A stretch of DNA of 64,000 nucleotides from assembly GCA_016748015.1 (NCBI GenBank), contig JAAOMT010000459.1:1-64000 (forward strand). Reading direction: 5' to 3'. The notes beneath the pieces were generated by a model. The model had not been told where the DNA came from. It searched no databases and saw nothing but the letters and a program-made list of their open reading frames with translations. This DNA is from Geosiphon pyriformis. Taxonomy: Eukaryota; Glomeromycota; Glomeromycetes; Archaeosporales; Geosiphonaceae. Numbering within the stretch: position 1 is the stretch's first letter; every line of letters starts with the position of its first letter. This document shows, in pieces, positions 1-11,963 of this stretch. Both the position numbers and the translations under genes were made by a program.

Positions 1-1608
1 AACAACATAATCAATTGCTTGTTTTATGTTTAATTTATTTCTAAAAAATAAATTAATATTAGATAAAATTATATAATATATAATGATAATAATACTGTAT
101 ATATTATATTACTTAACTGTTCAATATTAATTTTTTGTTCAAATTGATGTAAAATATGTTGACAATATAAGTGCTTATATTTGCCTTTGAAAGATTTGAT
201 AATGCCAGCATCCATTGGTTGAAGATGTGATGTAGTATTTGAAGGAAAATAGTGCAAAGTAATATTGGTTAATTGGAATGAATCTTTCCCGATTTGAGTA
301 TGATGAGAAGTTGCATTATCAACCAAAAGTAATATATGCCGATTTTGAATTCGAAACCCTTTATTTATATATTTTAGCCATGTTTTCCATATATCTGAGC
401 GCATCCATGCTTTGGAATTGAATTTGTAAATCACAGGTAGGTTGGAAGTATTAATTCCTTTAAAGCATCTTGGATTTTTTGCATGTCCAATTACTAAAGA
501 TTGGAATTTGTGAGATCCTGTTGAATTTGTAGCAAGAAGAATTGTAATCCCAAGATTTATCATATAAAAAACCCAATTAATTTAATATAACAATAATATA
601 TAACGATAACAATTGGTAAGTATAATATATATCAATTTTTTTCCTGCATTTCAACATTTTGCAATTGTTTGATTTGGTCCCATACGAAAAAATAATCCTG
701 TTTCATCAGCATTATATATGTCAGCAGGATCAAATTCGGATATAATGGTTTTTAATTTTCTTCATTCTTCTGGTAAACTTTTAGTTGATACACTTCCTGC
801 TTCATCATGAAATCGGTAAACACGTAACTGGTTTCGTTTTTTGAATTTTTGAATCCATCCATTTGAGAATTGCATTTCATTTTCATGCATACCAAGAAGT
901 TTGGCAAAATTTTTTCCTTTCTCTTTAATTAGTTGATCATTGAATTTGATAGTGGCTGCCGTTACTTGTTCTACTCAATAACTTAAAGCTTGGTCTAATA
1001 ATGAAAATTTAACGCTTTTGTGTTAAATATATCTTTCTGAGATTTCATCAATTTCAATATTCAACCACTTTGCATGCTCTTTGATTATCTTGGAGACAGT
1101 TGGACGAGAAATATGAAGTTTTGGATATTTATGATTGAAGTAAGCTACAATATCATCATGTTTCGTGCCATAGTAATTTTTGGAATATTGACAAATTTCT
1201 TTACAAAGAGCATCATTAACTGCTGCTCGTTTTTGTTTTTTGAATAAAGCCTATAATGATAATTTTAGATTTGGTTTTAGCAAGCCTGAATTGGAATACA
1301 ATAGGGGCTAAGTGGCTGTATGTGAAAACAGACAAGATCAAAAAGAGTAAATCCAATGTAAATCGAATTAAAAGTAAGTTAGGATGAAATCAATTCAATA
1401 TGTTCTAACTCTTTTCCCAATTACCAATTAATATCTAGCACGTGATATTTGTTCTTTTATAAACGTTTGATAAAATTATGTTCTTGTTCCTTTATAGATT
1501 GTTCTTATATAAAGGGAAAATTGTTAATTAATCAATTGGTTCTATAAAAAAATGTTCTTTGTAAGAGGTTGTTCTTTTATCGAGGGTTCTTTTATGGAGG
1601 TCTGACTG
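1..1608 (-). mobile_element. pogo/Tigger-like DNA transposon, decayed, left end outside window
   Basis: A Tc1/mariner-superfamily element of the pogo/Tigger branch, read on the minus strand. The right terminus is visible: on the minus strand the element would begin CAGTCAGACCTCCATAAAAG, and the next plus-strand bases are TA (1609-1610), as expected for a TA target site. Between about 1440 and 1608 the motif GTTCTTTTAT recurs in exact or near form about seven times, next to the terminus, as transposase-binding subterminal repeats do. The left terminus lies before base 1. The internal transposase is broken, so the copy is dead. Confidence 0.8.
69..1250 (-). pseudogene. pogo/Tigger transposase (CENP-B HTH + DDE_1), broken
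   Basis: Cut-and-paste transposase relic. From the N-terminal side (about 1250 downward) come a region with KHDDIVAYFN and a CENP-B-type HTH with SNGWIQKFKKRN near 850. The catalytic core follows: YNADETGLF near 705 (first Asp), HILLLVDNATSHH near 330-290 (second Asp) and QPMDAGII near 205 (third acid, Asp as in pogo-type DDD enzymes). The longest open piece is 69-563 (164 codons). In-frame stops and shifts occur near 570-650, 760 and 970-1025, so no full protein can be made. Family knowledge: these proteins bind terminal repeats and insert at TA. The assignment is strong; the decay is seen directly. Confidence 0.85.
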
Positions 1609-1958
1609 TAGATTAAATGTAGAAAATGATATTATATATAATATGTACTTTACCGTTATGAAAAGTTAAAAAATTTTATAAATAAATCAATAATATTTTA
1701 TGAAATCATTAATCTACCCTCCTCCTTTTAATGATGAAAATATAATATAATATCAAATTAAATTGATATAAGAAATTAGATAATGATTTAATATTGATTA
1801 AAATAAATTTATTGCTTGGAAACTTTATACTCTTTAAATCAAAAAAATTTATCATATAATTTCTGAAAGATTCTTTATTGCATACATGCTCATGATTTAA
1901 TTTGTGTGACTAAAAAGAATATTTCTTTTACAGATTATGAAAGGTAAGATACGGTAGC

Positions 1959-1989
<31 letters not shown>

Positions 1990-2577
1990 TAAAAGATTTT
2001 TATAAATTATTGTCCATTAAAAAATTTTTGGAAAAGTATATATATGAAATTTTGAAAATTCATCCAGAAAAATTAATGGATAAATGTAATTCTTTCGGAT
2101 GATGGTCAATTAAATAGCCTCGAATGGATATATATCTAAAAATTCTTTAAAACAAACATTTGTATATATATTCTCAACCATTATTAATAGATATATATTT
2201 CACCGAAAAAAAAAGTATTAGCAAATATAAAACTGCTTTAATCCAGTGAATGACTATGAATTTTTAATAATAAAGTGAACAGTTAAGCTAGTTTTTAAGA
2301 AATCTTTTTTTACACTTTTTGATATATATAAATATATATATATATATTTTTTTTGAGGTGCCATAAGAAAATTATGCAAGAAAAGTCTGGAAGTCATTAT
2401 GAAAATATCGAAATTTAATCATTAATTTTTTATTTTTTTATTTTTATCACAAAATAAGTTTCTTTATAAAAAGTAATTCACCCTTTTTAAGTTATAAACA
2501 TTATCAAAATTATTGTTTTATTTTGAATAAATTTTTTTTTTTTTAAAAAAAAAAGAATGTTTTAAATCTCAATATAA
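1609..2577. other. AT-rich intergenic sequence, no gene seen
   Basis: Between the transposon terminus and the 3' end of the lipase-like gene I see only AT-rich sequence with long A and T runs, short AT repeats near 2330-2350 and a GAT microsatellite at 1959-1989. No open frame with recognisable content. Confidence 0.6.
1959..1989. repeat. (GAT)n microsatellite
   Basis: About ten tandem GAT units, uninterrupted. Confidence 0.9.
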
Positions 2578-3768
2578 TTAATTATTATCCCTATTTAGGA
2601 AATTATTTAAGGCGTCTTGAGGAAGTATATGACCTTTCAAATTTTCACAATCACCCATTTTTACTCCAAAATAAGGTCCATCATGAAAAAAATCTCCTGG
2701 AACATCTTCTATTGATTGACCTGCACTGCATTCCTACAAAATTAAAATTCCATCTTTTTGAAAAAAATTTTTTTTTTTTTTTTCACAAAAAATGATTTCA
2801 CCACCACTAACCATATTCTCTTCAGTATAATCCCCATTAATCCATCTTTCTCTGTCTAAATGTTCAAGCTCATTGTTGTTACAATTCCAATATTTATGTG
2901 ACAGAGGATTCATATCCACGATGCAATCACATTCTTTCAATGGCTGAATCCATGTTTCAATACCATAATGCTTCCATACCTCTGAAGCGAGAGGAAAGTG
3001 TTGAGCAGGATCATTTCCAAAGGTGATTCGATTATGTGTGATTGATTCATTTGCAAGTTCACTAAATTTTCTGTTTCCAACCCTTGGAGCACCGAAAGTG
3101 ATAACTACTTGCCCAATTTTACTTAAATCAACCCCTTTCCAAAGGTTATTAATTTTAGCCAAATAACTTTCAAATGCCCACTTAACCCCAGCAATTGAGG
3201 CGTATGCTTTAGATTTTGAAAAGAAAATAAAAAAATTTACATTTCAGTTTTAATGTTTCTTTGATTGATTGATTTATTAATTTATTCAATTTAATCAGAC
3301 ATTAATTCAAATTTAAACAACAAAACAAATAAACAAACAAACAAAAAACTAACCTCCACCGAGACCATGACCAACAAATACCAGATCACGCACAATTATT
3401 TTGGTTTGTCTCAAATAATTCAAAATTTCTTTCTTTAGAGCTGGGAACATCAAATTCAAATCTTTCATCAATTTTTCATTAACACGGACTCCTTTAAACC
3501 TTTCAAAACCTTTAATTTCGAATGGGATTTGTACTGTGCTGCTGGAAGCCCATTGATCTTTTGTTAATTTCTAGAAAAATCATATTAATATATATATATA
3601 TGTATGAATGTATGTATGTATGTATGCATGTATGTATGCATGTATTGAAAAAGTTCATTTTTCATATCTCATAAAAGAAAAAGAAAAATGTGAAACAATC
3701 TACTTTGCTTGCGAAAAATATAATCATGGATTTATATTCCAACGACTCAATATATATTTGTAAACCGG
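2578..3768 (-). CDS. class 3 (fungal) lipase-like protein, nucleophile Ser replaced by Gly, N-terminus not traced
   Basis: Alpha/beta-hydrolase of the lipase class 3 family; active members hydrolyse acylglycerols. I infer four exons on the minus strand: 3704-3768, 3354-3570, 2812-3206 and 2578-2733. Introns have GT-AG ends (two donors read GTTAGT) and matching phases (0, 1, 0), giving about 276 residues to the TAA at 2578-2580. Motifs in order: MIIFFAS where active relatives have an F-R-G-T-like segment; VGHGLGGAYA at the nucleophile elbow, where the family has G-H-S-L-G-G; FGAPRVGN; NDPAQHFP (likely catalytic Asp); PLSHKYW (likely catalytic His); and ECSAGQSIEDVPG in the Cys-containing tail. 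Asp and His remain but the Ser codon is GGT (3364-3366), so I infer no normal lipase activity. I could not trace the first exon(s) or a signal peptide upstream of 3768, where the sequence turns to low complexity. It could be a diverged non-enzymatic paralogue or a decaying copy. Confidence 0.72.
3601..3645. repeat. (TGTA/TGCA)n repeat inside the lipase-like gene intron
   Basis: About eleven TGTA or TGCA units within the intron between exons 3704-3768 and 3354-3570, next to a TA run. Confidence 0.85.
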
Positions 3769-3997
3769 CTAAAAAATGAAATTTAAAAGTTATTTTAAGA
3801 AATTTTTTTTTTTTTAATAAACATATATAAAATTTTGACAGATCGGAAAATCTAAATTACAATAACCTTTTGACTTGTGTGTGTTGCTACTTAAACCCAT
3901 TGGGAGTTTAGTATACGATCATAATTCTATACTCTTTAGGCTCACATTTTTTAATGATTATTGTCAAAAGGTAAATTCATAACCAATAATTGTTTTC

Positions 3998-4064
<67 letters not shown>
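3998..4064. repeat. (AAT)n microsatellite
   Basis: About 22 uninterrupted AAT units. The isoleucine-rich frame reading across it is an artefact of the repeat. Confidence 0.95.
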
Positions 4065-4873
4065 GTAACATTATTATTGCTTTTGTTGTTGTCAAAATTG
4101 AATTATTCTGCTAAAATGAATAAATCATCTTATAAATCTTGTATTCATATATCCTTTATAGCAGCTTTGGGCGTTTGAAGAGTAAAATCGTTAAACCGTT
4201 AAACTTTTAACCAATCTAAATCTAGATGCTGTAAACTTTGGTATCATAACTTATTTTTCGAAAATTTATACTCATAACCCTCCTATAGAAAATGGTTGAA
4301 ATGTGAAATATTTTCAAGTAATCATACCCCTCGTTAAATTGGTCAACTTCAGATATGAAATTGGTGGTGGTAATTTACATTAATTAATGGTCAAAATAAA
4401 TATTAATTCATTTACTTTTAAAATTTATGCATTCCGAGCTGTGTGTTGGCTTGCAGTTCTAATGCTCCTCGATTTGGAAATCTAACTTTTACTAAATTAG
4501 TCAAGAAAATTTTTTCCTTTGAAATAATACTTCTGCATAATGTTGGAGAATGTTTGCAGCAAAAAAATAGATGAATCCAAATGCAGCCATACGATCAAGT
4601 ATATGTGTATTGGGAAGAAATAACGGTGAGATAGATGAAAATCAACTTTGAACTCTCTGTTACGCTTTACATATTAGCTTAAATTTGAAATTCCCCTCTT
4701 TTACAATGAGTTACTTTCGTGCTTTTTTTTGTTTCATATATTTTATCATTTTTTTATTATTCTTTTAGGAATGTAATCGATTCTGAGAATGACTTTTATG
4801 CACGCTATACTCAAGAATTCCATTAAAAATTTCCTAAAGTGAAAATGTTTTTTTTATTACCTATCCACACTAC

Positions 4874-4914
4874 CTGCATTCGCTTGCAGTGCGGTGCAGC
4901 GCAGTGAAATGCAG
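4874..4914. repeat. GC-rich imperfect inverted repeat
   Basis: CTGCATT at 4874-4880 pairs with AATGCAG at 4908-4914, and the interior repeats GCAG/GTGC units. It stands out from AT-rich surroundings. It could form a hairpin; no function is evident. Confidence 0.5.
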
Positions 4915-7577
4915 TCTAGCCGAAATTTTTTTTTTTTTTTTTTACAAACAAGAACACTAGATAAAATTCTGGTAGCCCGTTCCAAAATAGGAACCGATTC
5001 ACAATGCCCTGCATCCTTTCCCTTAAAAATCTATGATAGCTTCTTTTTTTTATTTTTCTGGTATTAAGAATGGATTATGAAATCTAACTATTCTCAAAAG
5101 AGCGTAAAAAATAATCTCATATTAATAAAATAATTTTTTACTTTTAAATATTAATAAAATAATTTTAATAATTGAATTTTAAAGCCAAAATTTTTTTTAA
5201 TTTTTTTGATTAAAAAATATTTATATTTATATGAAATTTTTTTATTTCCAACAGAATATTTGGCAAAAAAAATAATAACTCGTGATTTATGATAAAAAAA
5301 AATTTTTTCAATTCATTTTTAAAAAAGAAATTATATATATATATATGTTTGAAAAATAACTTAATATAATAGTCAAATTTTTTTTAATTTTAATTATTAA
5401 ATGTAGATAATAAATTGTACTTGTTTTTTTTTATTGATAATAAACTATACATTATTAGAATTAATAATAATAATATTAATAATATTAATAAAGTTTATTA
5501 ATTATGTAGTATATTTTAATTTGTAAAATTATCAATAAATAATATTTATAATTAAATTTTAAATATAAAATTGATTTTTATTATTATTTATATTTATATT
5601 GTATTATTTTTATTTATTTGCATTAAAACAAAAACATTATTTTTTTTTGTATTTCATTATCCAATAAATAATTAATATGAAAAGTCAAACTTCAAAAAAA
5701 AAAGATTTTTGAAAATAATGCTTTTTTAAACTATTTTATTAAGTTTAATTTACAAAAATATTATTAATAATTTTATTGGAAAGTAAAAATTGTTTTATCT
5801 TAATTTTAAGTTTAATATAAAGAGTCTTTTGGTTTCTGATTTGTTTTTTGTAGCTAGGAAATCTGCTTAGACTGTTCGTGCGGGTTCTTCTGTTTTGTCT
5901 GTTTGATGAGTTCGGGTGGCTGGTCACATATAGCAAGTGCGTGAGCTGCGCCAAGTTTAGAGTTTTCCTTGATTCGTTATCGCATAATAAAATATATATA
6001 TGTAAATTTTCAATTGACAGATTATAAGTAAATAAATAAAATTATTTAATATATGTATTTTAAAAATAGGGTATTTCATGCTTTTATTATAATTTTTTTC
6101 AACTCTTTACAATTTTCTAAATTTGGTTTATTACATAAACAAATAAACAAATAAACAAATAAAAAAAGCTTATTTTTTTTATTATTAAATTTTATTGCAA
6201 AATAATTTTTTGTTCTTAAAATTATTCTCATGTTAAAATTTATTCTTGTTTATTTATAAATTTCAAAATAATTATTATTATTGAGATACTTAATATATAT
6301 TTGTGTAATTGTTTTTTTTTTTTTTTAAACAAAATAAATCTATTTTAACTGTTTTTTTTTTTATATTAAAATTTCACAGTATTTTTAAAAAACTAAAATA
6401 ATATTTTATTAATAATAAAGTATTATTTTAATTTTGTATTTTCAATTTATTTGGCTTTATTTCAAATTTTCTATTAACATAAAAATGTTTTTTAAAAGCT
6501 TTTGAAAAATTTTTTGAACATAAAATTGGTGTGTTTTTTTTTAGTTTTTTGTTTTTAAAATACACAAAAAAATTATTTTGAAATCTTTTTATAATCAATT
6601 TAATCATATTAATTGTAATTTTTTTTTGGTCAATCAGTTTTTATTTAATTTTTTGTATATTATATATTTAATAATAAATATTTAATATATCAATTTTATC
6701 TTAATTTAAAAAAGATATTCTTATATGACTTTTGATAATTTTTTGCCAATATTTTTAAAACAGGCTGTATTAATTATTAAAAAAATAAATTTTATTTTAT
6801 TTTATTTAATTTTATTTTATTTAATATTTATAAAAACGAATTGAAACTTTATAATTTTTTTAATTTTGCAAAGTAGGCAAAAAATTTCAATATTAATATT
6901 ATTTTAAACTAAATTACAAAAATATTATATATTTATAAGTCAAAATGAATTTATTATTTGAAATTCTATAAATAAGTAAATATTTAAAATTGAATTAAAG
7001 TATTAAATTGAAAGAATTAATCAGGTTATAAAAGTTTATAAATAATTTATTTATTTATTTAATTATATATTTTAAAAATTGGTACTGTAATTGATTGGAA
7101 TTCCTAAAAGTAAAAAATTGCAATTTTTAAATTAATAAAATGAAAATTAAACCGTCAATTCACACAATGTAAAATAATTATTAATTGAATTATTCTTTTA
7201 AAATTTTCTAAATTAATTATTCAACTTATTTCATTATTAAATTTTGATTTTAATAAAATACTTTTCAAAAGCTGTTTTTTTTTAATGTCTTATTTCAATT
7301 TTCAAAGTTTTAATTAGAATAAATTCCAATACAGAGGAATCAATAAACTTTTAAATCATAAAACCTTTTTGAGCCTCAATAAATAATCAAAAATAAAATT
7401 GCATGCATTATTTTCATGTAAATTTTTAATGGCTCACAGCTTTCACCATTGAAATATTTTTGAGCTTTGGACAAAATTCGAGCATCTTCCAAGTGACTAT
7501 TTTCACTTTCTCACACACAAAATTTTTGTAGCCTGAAATAAAAAGCTACCGATCTTATTTAGAAGTCACCTACTGAT

Positions 7578-7579
<2 letters not shown>

Positions 7580-7617
<38 letters not shown>
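7580..7617. repeat. (CT)n microsatellite
   Basis: About 19 CT units. Confidence 0.95.
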
Positions 7618-7618
<1 letters not shown>

Positions 7619-8208
7619 AAAGTTTAACTTGACAGTTAGGCTTTTCTTTGAAGTTTCTCTATCTATTAGAATGCAGGTTTAATCTAAACTTGTGATCCTG
7701 AGCTTTGATCGAAAAATAATTTAAAGCCCCCAATAATTGTTTATGCGAGCGCCAATTATTGGCACAATCCAAATAAGTCGTTGATTAAAAGAGTTTTTCA
7801 AAAAAAAAAAATAATCGTTTTTTTTTCCTGAACAATGCTAAACCCCTATTAATTTATTATTAATCTCACGAGATATCCAAATTTGGATTGAGAATATTTT
7901 TAGAAAAGGATATTTTAAAGTCAGTAAATAAAAAACTTTATTTTAAATTGCAATACCCATTTTTCGAACTTGATCTTGATAACTATCTCGGAATTGTGAA
8001 AAAAAATTAAAAAAAATTAAAAAAAGGGCTTGGAATTATTTTAATTTCCCATCTATATATCTCATTTTTATTAAAATCATAGATATTTTCCTTCAACAGC
8101 TCTAACTTAAAACTTGAAAATTAATAGCGCTTACAGGTATAGTAATAAATGAAAATTGACCATCTGATTTTCACACTATTTTTAAAATATGAGAGAATCG
8201 TGTGATTG

Positions 8209-8211
<3 letters not shown>

Positions 8212-8260
<49 letters not shown>

Positions 8261-8261
8261 A
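8212..8261. repeat. (CA)n microsatellite
   Basis: About 25 CA units with one interruption near 8244. Open frames on both strands here are Cys/Val or Thr/His runs caused by the repeat. Confidence 0.95.
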
Positions 8262-8596
8262 ATTTAACAGCCAATTATTGTTACAATTAAAGGATTCACA
8301 GACTCGTGCTACAAAGACAAATGAAAACTGAAATTGTGTAATGCAGCACAAAAAACACATCAAACGACACACATATGTAGACTTGGATTACCAAGGAAAT
8401 TATTGAAAGGCATACAAAATTGTAACGCTATTATCTTTTATAGGTATTCGCGTTTCCCTCATTTTAACCTTTTTCAGTTATCAAATTTTGCTTATCTTAT
8501 TATAAATATATATATTCCCAGACCAATAATATTCTAATATTCCCCCACTTTTTAAAATAACTGTCACATAGCCATAGCCGCGTGTCTTTCCTTCTA

Positions 8597-8631
<35 letters not shown>

Positions 8632-10011
8632 TTAACCAATGCCTGCATTATCTTCACTTTTAGAAGAAAGTCTCCCTCACAGGATTATTCAAGTTGGATT
8701 AGCCCGGTTTCGATGCAGGAGTTAGTGTGCGTTTCTTCGGTTACAGTTCTTTAAGTACTCGATATCATCGCACAACTGCATCATCATCAAATCATCATCT
8801 TCAACTTGGTTGTTCATCACGCTTCGTCTTCTATTTAGAGGTGTTTCAGTAACACCTCTTCTTCCCTCTTCCTTTCCCAATAATAATATTTTCAAATAAT
8901 TTTTAATATACTTCCCATTTATTATTATTATTATTATTAATTATTCTCTTTACTACTACTACTATTATTATTATTTTTATTATTTTTATTATTATTTTTA
9001 TTAGTATTCGTATGATACTTTTGTGTGTGTGTGTGTGTGTATCTATTTGTTCTTCGAACAGTTACTCGAAAAGTGAACGAAATTATTAGCAATAATCTAG
9101 GCTCATATAGTTCAATTATCTCCTTTGTTATTTCCTCTTTACACCACCACTAAACAATTTTTTCTTTTTTCGCTTCCGCTTATTTTCTTGCTACCACTTT
9201 CTTTTCTCCCAGTGATCAACTGACCCAAAGCAACTAAACCCACAACCGGCTGACATACTCAACCTTTTACCTGAAACGACGAAATATGTTTACTGTTTCT
9301 CCTAAAACCGGCACCTGCAAAATATAAAAAAAGTGTGTTACTAAATACATTACTACACCTACTTTGAATAGTTAATTATTATTATTATTATTTTTTTTTT
9401 AAAAAAGTTGTTTTCGTTGATCATTATTTTTCTTTTGCGGCCGAACCTGAAAGAACGAACCAATACGAGTAACTTCCTCTTCACAACCCTCTCGCTCGAA
9501 AGTGGAACAGCTCCCCTCTTTTCCTTCTGATTTAGTCGTAGTGTGTGTGTGTGTGTGTGTGTGTGTATATCTTGTGTTGCTTCTTTTTTTTTTAAAAATA
9601 AAACACAAAAACTTGTTCAAAAAGTGGTTGACCAATATAAACGAGTATTTGACCACCAGCCACATAACTTCAAATATCATATTCTTTTTCCGTTTCCTTT
9701 CTTTTATACACCACTGAGCTCTTTAATAGTTCTTTCTTTTCTACTTTTATTGGTTTATTCTCTCTTTTTTTCTCAATCTCTCCCTGGCTTTGGTTCTCCA
9801 AATAAGAAGAAAAGAGGCGCAACAATTCACACGTTCTTATTGTTTTGCGAGTCGACAAGAAGTTACCTTTTAAGGTTGGTGACCTGAACTCGTGGCGAAC
9901 CACCCGTTTAATTCTTATTTTTTATTTATTTTTTTTGAAAGGTAGCAATAGCTAAGGTATCCTTTGTCATCTTTAATCATTATTTTTAGTTAGAAAACCT
10001 GGAACATTACA
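8262..10011. promoter_or_regulatory. upstream region of the LRR gene, CT-rich with TG/ATT microsatellites
   Basis: The 1.7 kb before the LRR start codon is richer in C+T on the plus strand than the sequence to its left. It has ATT repeats (8602-8630, 8920-8940), TG repeats (9021-9041, 9541-9567) and pyrimidine runs near 9700-9790. I infer it holds the promoter and 5' UTR; no exact start site or named element can be fixed. Several open frames here span the TG repeats and are not genes. Confidence 0.4.
9541..9567. repeat. (TG)n microsatellite upstream of the LRR gene
   Basis: About 13 GT units. A second TG array lies at 9021-9041. Confidence 0.9.
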
Positions 10012-10679
10012 ATGGGTGCACAACTCACAAAAGAACAAGCATCACTGCCCTTTGGTTATGTTTCTATAAAATCTGTAAGACGAAGTAGAATAACAGGACT
10101 AAAGCCGTCTTCAACAATAAGACCAAACGGTCACCTCTCTTCAGACACACCAGAGACTTTACTTAACGACTTTTTCGAACTTAATAGTCATTTGCAAAAT
10201 TCGTCATCTCACCTTACATCAATAATTTCGCATAACGTTGGGGAGACTGGCTCGATAAACACCACTGCAACAGATGTTATTGTACCCGAAGTTACAGTCG
10301 TGGATACTGACAAGTCCCCTGAAGAACAAGAAGACAACGAAATATACACCCCCCATATATCTCATGCTGAGGGAGATGGTCGTGTGTGCTGTCACATTGC
10401 TTCAAGTGTATTTGATGACGATCATCATCCACATCACCGCGAGACTTTGACCGGTTTAAGTGCTATACAGTTTAGTGAACTGCCAAGTTTGACGAATATT
10501 GGCTTGTGTCAACTTGGATTGGTCAAATTAAGTCCTAATATTTGCTTTCTGCTCTCTACTACATCTTTGCAAATGTAAGTATTTTTCTTTTCGATTTCCG
10601 ATTGCTTCTATTTCAATTATAAAATGGAATAAAGGAGATGTCAAAGTGGTACATTCGGATTTTTCTAGTTTAGATTTTT

Positions 10680-10710
<31 letters not shown>

Positions 10711-11888
10711 TCTCGCGTTATTTCTATCTTTGAAATGACCAGTTCTCACCATTTCAACAGTGTTTAGATTAACGAAAGGGTCTGAATTTACGTACTAATC
10801 TAATTATCTCATTAATCTTTAGATGCTGTAATGAACTGACAAATATACCACCAGAGATTGGTCACATGAAGAACCTCACAGCCCTTGACGTGTCCGAGAA
10901 TCGTCTCCAAACCATTCCGGATACAATAGGATTTTTGCACAAACTTGTGGAGCTCAAATTGTCCAAAAATCAATTGATTTCTATACCATCGTCGATTGGA
11001 TCAATGAAGAAACTTGGCACCCTTTACCTTGACCATAATAGAATTACCGAGTTGCCATCCGAGATTGGCCAAATCAAAGATCTTGTTAATTTGGATGTGT
11101 CTCATAATCCACTTACTGTTTTGCCGGCCGAAATTGGTCGGCTTCAATACCTTCGCAAGCTTCGCATCGATGACTGTCCGTTGCAACCAGGATTTGTGCA
11201 CGAACTTGCTCATTCACCACCTTCATTAATGGAACTTGCCGCTCGTACCATTGTTCGTCAACAAATTCCAATTCTCCAAGATACCACCCAAGATATTAAG
11301 AATTATCTTGCTAGTGCCAAAAAATGTAGTTTTTGTGCTGGACCTTACTTTGAGAACTTTGTCAAACGAGGCAAAATCATTGAAAAAAATGATCATCCAA
11401 TTCCTTTGGAGTATCGTTTATGTTGTCCTCATTGGAACACTGAACAAGAACGTGTCAGCCTATTGTTTTGTGCCTTGCCCGATACCGCGCCCAGTGCACA
11501 ACCTTACAAACATCCACGTCATACATCTCCGTCTAATGTTTCATCAAAATCATCACATAGAGCTAAGGCACTTGATATTAATGATACATCATCTGATCCT
11601 CATTCCAAGATGCAAAGACGTGCGTCTACACGCTCAGTTACCATTCCCATCAGCTCACTTACAAAGTCACCTTCACTACCAAATCTTCCATTGATGACGT
11701 CTCCGCAACGGACAAGTGATCGACCACAACAAGAAGAGAAAGCCCCAAACAAGAAAAACAGTACATCAAAAAGAGGTAGTTTGTCATTATGGCCTTCAAG
11801 AAAAAATAGCGCTGCTTCAGGTATTCTTGCAAAACCATCAAGAAATAGCTCAACTGTATCCAGAGTGAGTTCAAGATGGCGTGTATGA
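10012..11888 (+). CDS. leucine-rich repeat protein, N-myristoylation signal, C-terminal Cys cluster
   Basis: Two exons, 10012-10574 and 10823-11888, joined by a GTAAGT...TTTAG intron in phase 2, give 542 residues. The N-terminus MGAQLTKE fits the N-myristoylation pattern (Gly2, Thr6), suggesting membrane attachment. Residues 1-150 look disordered and Ser/Thr-rich. From about residue 160 come leucine-rich repeats of the 23-residue SHOC2/Ras-group type, for example LTALDVSENRLQTIPDTIG and LVNLDVSHNPLTVLPAEIG; I count five clear units plus weaker edges. A compact segment follows with KKCSFCAGPYF and, about 30 residues on, YRLCCPHW, a likely metal-binding or disulphide cluster. The tail (about 150 residues) is Ser/Arg/Lys-rich and probably phosphorylated. 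LRR proteins of this class act as scaffolds; the partner is unknown. The gene is intact. The start is the first ATG of the frame and yields the myristoylation motif. Confidence 0.88.
10678..10711. repeat. (TTTA)n repeat in the LRR gene intron
   Basis: About eight TTTA units inside the only intron of the LRR gene. Confidence 0.9.
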
Positions 11889-11963
11889 AGAAGACAATAA
11901 TAATGTTCTCATGCAGGGAAGATAATAAATTCTTTACCCAGTTGTTGTTGTTGTTGTTCTTCT

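Larger units (their letters stand above)
3769..7579. other. gene-poor AT-rich region
   Basis: No coding frame that I trust. Contents are an AAT microsatellite (3998-4064), a short GC-rich inverted-repeat patch at 4874-4914, homopolymer A/T runs, ATTAATA repeats near 5460-5495, AAACAAAT repeats near 6140, and TTTAT repeats near 6795-6830. The 69-codon frame at 5745-5954 (minus) has no recognisable motif. Confidence 0.6.

Noticed and set aside
3990-4178. Isoleucine-rich small protein
   Set aside because: Translation of the AAT microsatellite.
5745-5954. 69-codon minus-strand frame
   Set aside because: No motif, no splice context, in an AT-rich desert.
8121-8372. Open frame rich in Cys/Val on the minus strand
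   Set aside because: Produced by the (CA)n microsatellite at 8212-8261; no family features on either side.
9399-9887. Several overlapping frames upstream of the LRR gene
   Set aside because: All cross the TG repeat or pyrimidine runs and lack recognisable motifs; overlapping on both strands.
11001-11694. Frames overlapping the second LRR exon
   Set aside because: Shadows of the LRR coding sequence in other frames, without independent motifs.
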